In this document: positions 1 through 5,180 of the stretch, piece after piece | How positions within the stretch are numbered: the first letter of the stretch is position 1 | Layout: each line of letters starts with the position of its first letter | Source: an uncultured Bacilli bacterium | GTDB taxonomy: Bacteria > Bacillota_I > Bacilli_A > RF39 > UBA660 | Length of the DNA: 5,180 bases | Assembly: GCA_947628495.1 (NCBI GenBank) | Contig: CANRAC010000073.1 | Location: forward strand, 1-5,180 | Direction of reading: 5' to 3' | The notes under the pieces: generated by a model | The model's database searches: none | What the model was told of the DNA's origin: nothing | What the model saw: only the letters and a program-made list of their open reading frames with translations | Program-made: the position numbers and the translations under genes

Positions 1-705
1 TCTACCGTTTTAGGTGCTTTAGTTATATTTTTTAAAATAAAAAAACAAAATATTAGTAAATTTATAACATTTTGTTTATCTTTTTCATTAAGCGTAATGA
101 TATGTATTTCTATTACTGATTTAATCCCTAATTCTACATTGATTTTATATTCAAAGTATAATTTATTTAAATGTATTATAATTTGTCTTATATCCTTTTT
201 AATTGGCGTTATTTCCATAAATCTAATTAACAAAAAAATTAAAAAATATAATAATTCTAACAATTTATATAAAGTTGGTATTTTAAGCATGTTGGCTTTA
301 ATGCTTCATAATTTACCAGAAGGAGTTGCCACTTTTATGAGTGCTTATAAAGATGTTAGTTTAGGAATATCTTTAGGTATAGCTATAATGCTTCATAATA
401 TTCCAGAAGGTATATCTATTGCAGTACCGATTTATTATGCTACTGGCAGTTATTGGCAAGCTATTAAAAAAACTTTAATATCTGGTTTGGCAGAACCTTT
501 TGGAGCAGTACTAGCTTATATATTCTTATCCAAATTTATAACTAATAGTTTAATTAGTATTATATTAATTTTTGTAGCAGGTATAATGATCACATTATCA
601 ATTAATGAACTATTACCAGAAGCTTTAAAATATAAAAAGAATAAGTATATTATATATGGCTTAATTAGTGGAATAATTACTGTTTTATTAACTTTGATGA
701 TATAA
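1..705 (+). CDS. zupT: ZIP-family divalent metal transporter, ZupT-like (5' end missing)
   Basis: Inner-membrane carrier of the ZIP family, expected to import divalent metals such as zinc, iron or manganese into the cytoplasm. The frame is open from base 1, and the residues before the first in-window ATG (position 97) already match the family, so that ATG is not the start; roughly the first 30 residues lie left of the window. Of the 234 residues present, HNLPEG (about 103-108) and HNIPEG (about 132-137) are the paired metal-binding signatures of transmembrane helices 4 and 5. They are followed by a PIYYATGS segment, an SGLAEPFGA segment and a late AGIMITLSINELLPEA segment, all in the order found in E. 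coli ZupT. The cytoplasmic loop before HNLPEG is rich in Lys and Asn and has no histidines. The match to the family is strong; the metal actually carried cannot be read from sequence. Confidence 0.93.
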   Translation, partial: STVLGALVIFFKIKKQNISKFITFCLSFSLSVMICISITDLIPNSTLILYSKYNLFKCIIICLISFLIGVISINLINKKIKKYNNSNNLYKVGILSMLALMLHNLPEGVATFMSAYKDVSLGISLGIAIMLHNIPEGISIAVPIYYATGSYWQAIKKTLISGLAEPFGAVLAYIFLSKFITNSLISIILIFVAGIMITLSINELLPEALKYKKNKYIIYGLISGIITVLLTLMI

Positions 706-739
706 ATATCATTTAATTAAATTATAAACCTTATTCTTA

Positions 740-748
740 TGTTATAAT
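740..748 (+). promoter_or_regulatory. Extended -10 promoter of the DUF2207-like gene
   Basis: TGTTATAAT is a perfect extended -10 element (TGn followed by TATAAT at 743-748). No good -35 hexamer lies 16-18 bases upstream, as is typical when the TG extension is present. The predicted RNA start is near 755, giving a leader of about 25 bases that contains the GTGAGGT ribosome binding site (766-772) of the gene starting at 781. I see no hairpin plus T-run between the ZupT stop and this site, so some read-through from the upstream gene is possible. Confidence 0.6.
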
Positions 749-780
749 TATAAACAAAGAGAGTAGTGAGGTAAAATAAT

Positions 781-1719
781 ATGAATTTTTTTAAAAAACA
801 TACAATCTTAAAATATTTTCTTTTAATCTTTATTGGTATTTTTAGTTTACTAATGATAGGTATTATTCAAGAAATTATTTTCGAGCCTCCTCTTACAAAA
901 ACGCTATTTTTCCATGAAATATACAAAAATTTCATTTTAGCTTTAGTCAGTTCATGTGTATTTATTATTCCCATTCTTATCATATCAGTTACCAAAAAGG
1001 AAGCCCAAAAATACTATTTTGATAAAGAAGATTTTAATAATTACAAAGGATATTATCGAGACATCATCAACAATTATTCGCCAGCAATATTAAGTTATAT
1101 TGATGACTATCAAATTAGTAATAAAGAAATAATAGCAACTATTTTAGATTTACAATTAAAAAATTATATAAAAATAGATGAAAAAACTGGAAAAATTATT
1201 ATTTTAAACAATGATTACACCTATCTTGATAAAAGTGAAAAATATATTTTAACACATATAAATAATTTAAAAGATATTAATTATCCGACATGGAAAATGT
1301 TAATTAAAGAAGAGGCTATAAATAAAAATTTAATAATTAATTGTAAAAACAAGAAGAAACATTTGTTTGTTTGGATTGCAACAATTATATTATTAGCCTT
1401 AGATTTACTAATTTTTATTTTGACTAAAAAAGTTTTAAACATACTTTTTCTAATGTTATTTATATTTCCTATATACGTAGTAACAATACATTTTTATTTT
1501 ATGTATGTAAATAATCAACATTATACAAGAACACCATTAGGAAAAGAAATAAATAAAAAATTAGAAGGTTTAAAAAATTTCTTAAAAGATTTTAGCATAT
1601 TAGATGAGAGGAGTAAAACAGAAATATCAATATGGAAAGAATATTTAATTTATTCCGTGTTATTTAATCAAAATCAGACTATCATTAATGAAATAACTAA
1701 TAATTTGAATCTTCATTAA
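781..1719 (+). CDS. DUF2207-like membrane protein, C-terminal part only
   Basis: Integral membrane protein of unknown function. Four hydrophobic segments are visible (about residues 11-32, 51-71, 195-216 and 218-242). The loop between the second and third pairs carries a winged-helix-like stretch, NKEIIATILDLQLKNYIKID (114-133), and then LDKSEKYILTHI. The tail from RTPLGKEINKKLEGLKNFLKD (250-270) to IWKEYLIYSVLF (285-296) has the pattern seen at the end of DUF2207 (YciQ-type) proteins: a glycine-containing entry, K-x-EGLK-x-FLKD and W-x-x-YLxY. Full-length family members are usually much longer, with an extracellular beta domain after a signal peptide; that domain is absent here, where a short membrane segment begins the protein instead. 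The start at 781 is supported by GTGAGGT at 766-772, eight bases upstream, and by the promoter at 740-748. Family assignment is from remembered motifs and is good but unverified; the biochemical role is unknown. Confidence 0.75.
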   Translation: MNFFKKHTILKYFLLIFIGIFSLLMIGIIQEIIFEPPLTKTLFFHEIYKNFILALVSSCVFIIPILIISVTKKEAQKYYFDKEDFNNYKGYYRDIINNYSPAILSYIDDYQISNKEIIATILDLQLKNYIKIDEKTGKIIILNNDYTYLDKSEKYILTHINNLKDINYPTWKMLIKEEAINKNLIINCKNKKKHLFVWIATIILLALDLLIFILTKKVLNILFLMLFIFPIYVVTIHFYFMYVNNQHYTRTPLGKEINKKLEGLKNFLKDFSILDERSKTEISIWKEYLIYSVLFNQNQTIINEITNNLNLH

Positions 1720-1802
1720 ATAACATCAATTATTATCGGTTAACATAATATATATTATAGGAAGTTACATATTTTAAAAAAATTTAATAATATAAGCTAT
1801 TA
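1720..1802. other. Convergent intergenic gap with AT palindrome
   Basis: Only 83 bases separate the stops of the + strand DUF2207-like gene and the minus-strand helix-turn-helix gene. Besides the terminator at its right edge, it contains a perfect 14-bp palindrome, ATAATATATATTAT (1745-1758). The palindrome has no T-run on either side and could equally be chance in such AT-rich DNA. No reading frame or RNA gene is evident. Confidence 0.4.
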
Positions 1803-1807
1803 TTAAA
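1776..1807 (-). terminator. AT-only rho-independent terminator of the helix-turn-helix gene
   Basis: Read on the minus strand, TTTAATAATA (1807-1798), a five-base loop and TATTATTAAA (1792-1783) form a perfect 10-bp stem, followed at once by seven T (1782-1776). The 5' arm includes the TAA stop codon (1805-1803) of the gene it ends. The stem has no G-C pair, so it is weaker than a usual terminator, but its position and T-run fit. It lies in the gap between convergent genes. Confidence 0.55.
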
Positions 1808-2588
1808 CCTTTCTAGATTGAATTTCTGCTATCTTTTCGAATACTTCGGCAGCATTTGATTCGTTTATTTCTGAATAATTTAATTCTTTTAATGCTTGAA
1901 CTTTTATCGTATTTAGTTGTTGAGTTCTACTTAATGTTTCTTCTTTTTTATGTTCTATTTCTTGAACAAACCTCTTATGAGTCTCCATTATTCTACTACG
2001 AGAGGCTCCCCCATTATTATATAGGGTTAGGGCAGAGTACAAAATTCCTTCAAATATAAATTGTTTATCTTCATTAAATTTGTAATCTTCGGGATCCGTA
2101 AATCCAGTAGTTTTAGACATATAACCGAAAATATATTTAATTTCAGGAACATTATCAATTGATTGAAGCATATGATATAAATACAAAATAGCATAATAAT
2201 TTTGTTCATGCTCCCCTTCATCTTCACTATCAGTCAATTTTTCTTTAAGTAGGTAGGCAATGTCTGATAAAAGAGTTTGCTCTTCTTTTTTTAATCCTTT
2301 TAAATCAAAGAAAGCATCAAATTCTCCCCCACTTTTTAATCCTTTATTTAAACGCCCTTCAACCGTCATTAAATAATCGGTATTAACTTTTATATTAGCA
2401 ATAGTGTCTTCATCACCATCTTCGATATCTAATAATTTAAATAATAATAACTTTTTTTCTTTTGGCCATTTATTTATACTATCTAATTCTAGATAATTAT
2501 AAACCATTTGACGAGAAACTCCCAAATACTTAGCCAATCTTACTTTAGAAATACCTAATTCTTGTAACAAATCTTTTAATGAATTCAT
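1803..2588 (-). CDS. Helix-turn-helix (XRE-like) DNA-binding protein with long helical C-terminal region
   Basis: Probable transcriptional regulator of 261 residues. The N-terminal 55 residues form a compact helical domain with the classic helix-turn-helix at about 13-34: VRLAKYLGV (positioning helix), then SRQMVYNYLE (recognition helix). The remaining about 200 residues match no domain I recognise. They are charged and mainly helical, with an acidic stretch, DSEDEGEHEQ, near 120-129 and a probable coiled coil over about 196-225. There is no transmembrane segment, metal-binding motif or self-cleavage motif visible. The start at 2588 has AAGGGAAG (about 2599-2606) nine bases upstream and lies behind a near-perfect promoter. 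The gene sits directly downstream of an unknown three-gene operon on the same strand but behind that operon's terminator, so it is separately transcribed. Regulation of that operon or of itself is an inference from position. The DNA-binding call is firm; target and effector are unknown. Confidence 0.85.
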   Translation of the reverse strand: MNSLKDLLQELGISKVRLAKYLGVSRQMVYNYLELDSINKWPKEKKLLLFKLLDIEDGDEDTIANIKVNTDYLMTVEGRLNKGLKSGGEFDAFFDLKGLKKEEQTLLSDIAYLLKEKLTDSEDEGEHEQNYYAILYLYHMLQSIDNVPEIKYIFGYMSKTTGFTDPEDYKFNEDKQFIFEGILYSALTLYNNGGASRSRIMETHKRFVQEIEHKKEETLSRTQQLNTIKVQALKELNYSEINESNAAEVFEKIAEIQSRKV

Positions 2589-2630
2589 TTTATTAAACTT
2601 CCCTTCTCTATTATATATATTTACAATTTA

Positions 2631-2658
2631 ATTATATCACTTAACAAAAAAGTGTCAA
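2631..2658 (-). promoter_or_regulatory. Strong consensus promoter of the helix-turn-helix gene
   Basis: On the minus strand there is a perfect -35 TTGACA (2658-2653), a 16-base spacer and a perfect -10 TATAAT (2636-2631). The -10 is preceded by TGA, so it is also an extended -10. The predicted RNA start is near 2624, leaving a leader of about 35 bases with the ribosome binding site at 2599-2606. The -35 begins two bases after the T-run of the upstream terminator, a compact terminator-promoter arrangement. No clear inverted repeat overlaps it, so autoregulation is not shown by the sequence. Confidence 0.82.
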
Positions 2659-2660
2659 TT

Positions 2661-2698
2661 AAAAAGTAAAAAACATAGCCTTAATTAGTGCTATGTTT
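2661..2698 (-). terminator. Rho-independent terminator ending the three-gene operon
   Basis: Read on the minus strand, AAACATAGC (2698-2690), a ten-base loop and GCTATGTTT (2679-2671) form a perfect 9-bp stem, followed by TTTACTTTTT (2670-2661). The 5' arm encodes the Lys-His-Ser near the end of the 188-residue protein, and the stop codon TAA (2683-2681) lies in the loop. The gene and its terminator therefore overlap. It separates the operon from the downstream helix-turn-helix gene. Confidence 0.75.
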
Positions 2699-3247
2699 AA
2701 AATTATTAGGTGTTTTTAAGCGCTGATATTCATTTTTTTGTTGATTTACAGCAACATTATGTTCTTCTATTAGTTTTAAAACTTCATCTTTTAAATCTGG
2801 ATTAACTTTAAAAATTTCCCCATTATTAAAATCAATTTCAATTTTTGGTCTAGTATTAACACTATTTTCCGCCTCTTTTACAGAAGTCAGTTTATATATA
2901 TTTGGCTCTAAGGTAGTCATTTCTTCTTTTGGATAAAAAACATCAATTAAATAAGCCAATGTACTTGCAACTAAAACATTAAAGGCTGCGGCATGATTTA
3001 TGTTAGACTCTGCACCATAATGCAATATTTTAAAATCTTCACTTTGAATTTTGTAAGATATTTTGTAATTATTATCATCAACATCAATATCTAAAACAAA
3101 AGTTTCTCCATTATCAGCATTGATTCTGTATACTAATCCTTGCGAAAGGGAATACTTTAGAGCTTTTTGCCACATATCTCCTGCTTCATAATCTTGAAGT
3201 TCAGAACGCTCCTGCATATTATAATTTACTTCTTCTTTGGTTTTCAT
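2681..3247 (-). CDS. Hypothetical protein, third gene of the unknown operon
   Basis: A 188-residue acidic, soluble-looking protein that I do not recognise. After a charged N-terminus it has an apparent alpha/beta core: NADNGETFVLDIDV (43-56) and YKISYKIQ (61-68) look like adjacent beta strands. A hydrophobic helix follows at about 85-105 (HAAAFNVLVASTLAYLIDVF), amphipathic rather than clearly membrane-spanning. A second strand-like part, PKIEIDFNNGEIFKVNPDL (134-152), leads into a charged helix and a polar Asn/Lys-rich tail. The two NGE-containing strand segments resemble each other weakly and might mark an internal repeat. The start at 3247 is chosen over the Met codon 30 bases later because AAGGAGA (3255-3261) lies seven bases upstream. 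It follows the 322-residue gene after 30 bases, so it is almost certainly cotranscribed. It shows no similarity to the two paralogues upstream. Function unknown. Confidence 0.8.
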   Translation of the reverse strand: MKTKEEVNYNMQERSELQDYEAGDMWQKALKYSLSQGLVYRINADNGETFVLDIDVDDNNYKISYKIQSEDFKILHYGAESNINHAAAFNVLVASTLAYLIDVFYPKEEMTTLEPNIYKLTSVKEAENSVNTRPKIEIDFNNGEIFKVNPDLKDEVLKLIEEHNVAVNQQKNEYQRLKTPNNFKHSTN

Positions 3248-3277
3248 TTATAACTCTCCTTCAATTTTGATTTTATA

Positions 3278-4246
3278 TTAAAAATTTAACTTATATTTTT
3301 TACTTAATTGTTTAATCAAACCATTATATGGCTCTTCTTGTGGAGTAATATGTCCATTTCTTGAGCTTCTTATATTAAAAATTAAAGTGTTTAAAAATTC
3401 AACTTGTTCATTCTCAGGTAGATTATCTATATGTTTTCTTATATTTTTACCAATAAATGAGATATCGTTATTAATTACTGTTTCCTTATTTCTTAAATAT
3501 TCGTCAATATCATCAACATAATAACTTTTCAATATTTCAATATCATTTTGTAATTCTTGGGAATAAACTAATTTTTCCTCTTCTTTTATAGAATATTGAT
3601 AATCATAATAAAAGCCACAACTTTCGATAATAAACATCATATTTTGCATTTTTTGTTCTGTTGAAGCTAAAGAAAAATTGGGTACTTCATTGTAAAATGA
3701 ATTATATATTTCAATAAGATTTCGTTTATTGTGTAAAGGTATATAGCTAACTTCTTGTATATCAAAAAAATCTTTTAAAGTCGTATACTGAATTTCTTGC
3801 ATTTTTAAAAAATCTTTTAAAATTGATTTAATTTTTAAATTTACATGAGAATAATTAGAATTATTTTGATAATACTTTCTATTAATTTTAGTATTTATAT
3901 TATAATTATCATTCTCAATTCTTAAAATCTCTTGATTATTTTCTTTAATAATATAGCTAAAATTTACTAGTTTATCTTGATCAAATGCTACTGTGCTATG
4001 TAAATTTGCCGTATTTAATATTATATTAAAAAATGTTAAATTATAATCTCTAAAAATTGATTTAATCCATAAAATAACGTTTGCTAAATTAACTGAAGAA
4101 TTAACATTACTAAGAAGATTATCAAAGTAACTTAATCTATTTTCTTTATCTTCTTGCCTAATGTTCATATTTTCATCGTATGCTATACATACTTTAATTT
4201 TTGTGTTTTTATCTTCTAATTTATAACTTTTATCAAGTAAAATCAT
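3278..4246 (-). CDS. Hypothetical protein, second gene of the operon; paralogue of the 270-residue protein
   Basis: A 322-residue protein rich in Asn, Ile, Lys and Tyr, with no signal peptide, membrane segment or recognised catalytic motif. It aligns along nearly its whole length with the 270-residue protein encoded just upstream: both begin MIL, both share a charged segment then a helix ending in an IFRDY/LFDKY-type motif (64-68), a KLVN strand (92-95), a YY-containing turn (125-126), and FYNEVPNFSL (184-193) against FYGEEPKFYL. It differs by a 14-residue tandem repeat (LKDFLKMQEIQYTT then LKDFFDIQEVSYIP, 143-170) and by about 40 extra residues before a similar C-terminal end. AGGGAG (4255-4260), eight bases upstream, supports the start, and the gap to the preceding gene is 24 bases. 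It is likely translated from the same mRNA and may pair with its paralogue, but that is inference. Confidence 0.82.
   Translation of the reverse strand: MILLDKSYKLEDKNTKIKVCIAYDENMNIRQEDKENRLSYFDNLLSNVNSSVNLANVILWIKSIFRDYNLTFFNIILNTANLHSTVAFDQDKLVNFSYIIKENNQEILRIENDNYNINTKINRKYYQNNSNYSHVNLKIKSILKDFLKMQEIQYTTLKDFFDIQEVSYIPLHNKRNLIEIYNSFYNEVPNFSLASTEQKMQNMMFIIESCGFYYDYQYSIKEEEKLVYSQELQNDIEILKSYYVDDIDEYLRNKETVINNDISFIGKNIRKHIDNLPENEQVEFLNTLIFNIRSSRNGHITPQEEPYNGLIKQLSKKYKLNF
3737..3820 (-). repeat. In-frame 42-bp tandem duplication, two units
   Basis: Two adjacent 42-base units (3820-3779 and 3778-3737 on the minus strand) encode LKDFLKMQEIQYTT and LKDFFDIQEVSYIP. By hand count 31 of 42 bases match, including the first 14 in a row. 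The neighbouring paralogue is about 13-14 residues shorter between the flanking conserved blocks, consistent with its having one unit. Confidence 0.7.
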
Positions 4247-4270
4247 AAATAAAACTCCCTATCTTTTAAA

Positions 4271-5083
4271 TTAATTATTTTTGTTAGTTAATTGTCTAGT
4301 AAAATTATTATTTTGTTCAACATTATTTTGGCGATAAGTCTCGCCTATTTCTATAATACTATTTTTAGTTGCATTATCAAAAACTTCATCACTTAAATTA
4401 AAGTCATAATATTTATAGGCAAAATCAGCTATTTCTTGCATAATATTATAATTATTATCATCTGCATTTAATTGAATTCCATATTTCCTTAAAGCTAAAA
4501 CCATATTTACCAATTTTGCTGTACTAAGATTTAAATAAAATTTTGGTTCTTCTCCATAAAACAATTCATAAGCCGCAATAATTTTTTTATCAGTTAATGA
4601 TAGACTTTTTTGCTCAATATGATTTAAATAATCATAATAATGTAATATCTCATCTACTTCAGCTCGTACTTGTTTTGGAGTATACACATTATTATAATAA
4701 TCTTGGTCAATTTTTACTTTTAAACTATTATTAAAGACATCTAGCCGAATCAATTCTCTAAGTTCATAGTGTCTTAAAATATGATAATTGACCAATTTTC
4801 CATTTTTAAATATTATAACTTCATTTTCCTTTGGCCTTTCAAATCTTAATGTAATTAAGAGTGGCTTATATTTATCAAATAAAGTTCTTAATGTTCTAGC
4901 CACAACATTACGTAAATGTATATGTTCAGAAAATTTCTCAGCATTAGCAAAAATATTTTCTATATATTCCTCTCTTATTCTTTTATCATTTTCATCTATT
5001 GTAGTATCTTCTGAACCACAAACAGTAATCATTGCTTTTTCTTTATTTTCATTCCAAGCAAATTCATTTTCATATAAAATCAT
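4271..5083 (-). CDS. Hypothetical protein, first gene of the operon; paralogue of the 322-residue protein
   Basis: A 270-residue, charged, probably cytoplasmic protein that I do not recognise. In order it shows a short beta-like N-terminus (MILYENEFAWNENKEKAMIT), a helical segment with DENDKRIREEYIENIFANAE (30-49), a second helix ending RTLFDKYKPLLITLRFERP (66-84), a strand IIFKNGKLVNYHILRHYEL (90-108), DQDYYNNVYTPKQ (126-138), a helical region with FYGEEPKFYLNLSTAKLVNM (175-194), and an Asn/Gln-rich C-terminal tail. No conserved nuclease, kinase, protease or nucleotide-binding motif stands out. The start at 5083 is well supported by AGGAGGG (5091-5097), seven bases upstream. The next gene follows after 24 bases and is its paralogue, so the pair arose by tandem duplication. 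It leads the operon, so its upstream region should hold the operon's control signals. Confidence 0.84.
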   Translation of the reverse strand: MILYENEFAWNENKEKAMITVCGSEDTTIDENDKRIREEYIENIFANAEKFSEHIHLRNVVARTLRTLFDKYKPLLITLRFERPKENEVIIFKNGKLVNYHILRHYELRELIRLDVFNNSLKVKIDQDYYNNVYTPKQVRAEVDEILHYYDYLNHIEQKSLSLTDKKIIAAYELFYGEEPKFYLNLSTAKLVNMVLALRKYGIQLNADDNNYNIMQEIADFAYKYYDFNLSDEVFDNATKNSIIEIGETYRQNNVEQNNNFTRQLTNKNN

Positions 5084-5180
5084 TATAAAACCCTCCTACT
5101 TAGTATGGTAGTGTGCATAGTTTAATGCAAACTACCTGTTTTTTCTTTTAATTATCAGTATTTTTCCTATATTTTTTTAA
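5084..5180 (-). promoter_or_regulatory. Upstream control region of the three-gene operon
   Basis: This 97-base stretch precedes the first operon gene. Two weak minus-strand promoter readings exist. One has GATAAT (5156-5151) as -10 with no good -35, giving a leader of about 60 bases that includes the inverted repeat. The other has TTGCAT (5130-5125), a 17-base spacer and CATACT (5107-5102), but its RNA would start inside the ribosome binding site, so I think it less likely. The true promoter may also lie right of the window. No gene is seen here. Confidence 0.35.
5107..5144 (+). terminator. Inverted repeat with + strand T-run in the operon leader (terminator-like hairpin or operator)
   Basis: GGTAGTGTGCAT (5107-5118) and ATGCAAACTACC (5125-5136) form a 12-bp stem with one mismatch (5113 against 5130) around a six-base loop. 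On the + strand it is followed by TGTTTTTT (5137-5144) and more T, which is the shape of a rho-independent terminator. No + strand gene lies to its left, so it would end an antisense transcript or stray transcription. On the minus strand the same dyad lies just upstream of the ribosome binding site at 5091-5097 and could serve as a protein-binding operator or an mRNA leader hairpin. The structure is seen directly; its role is open. Confidence 0.5.

Noticed and set aside
97..705. ATG at 97 as the start of the metal transporter
   Set aside because: The frame is open to base 1 and the preceding residues match the ZIP family; starting at 97 would cut through the second transmembrane helix.
712..721. 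TTTAATTAAA palindrome after the transporter stop as a terminator
   Set aside because: Too short, no loop, no G-C pairs and no T-run; expected by chance at this AT content.
1685..1719. TTAATGAA / TTCATTAA inverted repeat at the end of the DUF2207-like gene as its terminator
   Set aside because: The 8-bp arms are perfect but 19 bases apart and no T-run follows, so it does not look like a rho-independent terminator.
1856..2227. Open frames of 67 codons (+, 1856-2059) and 66 codons (-, 2027-2227) inside the helix-turn-helix gene
   Set aside because: Both are out-of-frame shadows of a gene with a clear domain, promoter and ribosome binding site, and neither shows a credible start signal.
4788..5111. 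107-codon open frame on the + strand, ending at the leader hairpin
   Set aside because: It lies opposite the well-supported 270-residue gene, has no ribosome binding site that I can see, and its Ser/Ile/Leu-rich composition is what the complement of an AT-rich coding frame gives. The + strand terminator-like hairpin at its end is intriguing but not enough.
1..5180. CRISPR array, tRNA, rRNA, insertion sequence or toxin-antitoxin pair
   Set aside because: I found no regularly spaced repeats, no tRNA-like cloverleaf, no transposase motifs or paired terminal repeats, and no small overlapping gene pair typical of toxin-antitoxin loci.

Overview
The window is very AT-rich. It has strong AGGAGG-type ribosome binding sites, consensus TTGACA/TATAAT promoter elements and TAA as the stop codon of all six genes. 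Tryptophan is written TGG, so the standard genetic code fits. This suggests a low-GC Gram-positive bacterium (Bacillota, or a related lineage near the Mollicutes that still uses TGA as stop). No marker gene fixes the species.

Layout. Bases 1-705 (+) are the 3' part of a ZIP-family metal transporter very like ZupT; its start lies left of the window. Bases 781-1719 (+), behind an extended -10 promoter, encode a membrane protein matching only the C-terminal part of DUF2207 proteins. A short convergent gap follows. From 1803 to 5083 all genes are on the minus strand, in two units. The upstream unit, read from 5083 down to 2681, is a tight three-gene operon. It encodes two clearly paralogous proteins of unknown function (270 and 322 residues), then an unrelated 188-residue protein of unknown function. 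It ends at a hairpin terminator whose 5' arm lies inside the last codons of the third gene. Directly after it, a near-ideal promoter drives a separate gene for a 261-residue helix-turn-helix protein, which ends at its own AT-only hairpin plus T-run. The leader of the operon (5084-5180) holds a 12-bp inverted repeat followed by a T-run on the opposite (+) strand.

How they work together. The first two genes look like ordinary chromosomal housekeeping functions (metal uptake; membrane protein). The minus-strand block is the interesting part: an uncharacterised gene family in tandem, a small partner protein, and a separately transcribed DNA-binding protein that is the obvious candidate regulator. 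I recognise no enzyme motif, transmembrane segment or known defence, toxin-antitoxin or phage structural domain in the three operon proteins, so no function is assigned. The most concrete evolutionary observations are the duplication of the first gene together with its ribosome binding site, and a 42-bp in-frame tandem duplication inside one copy.
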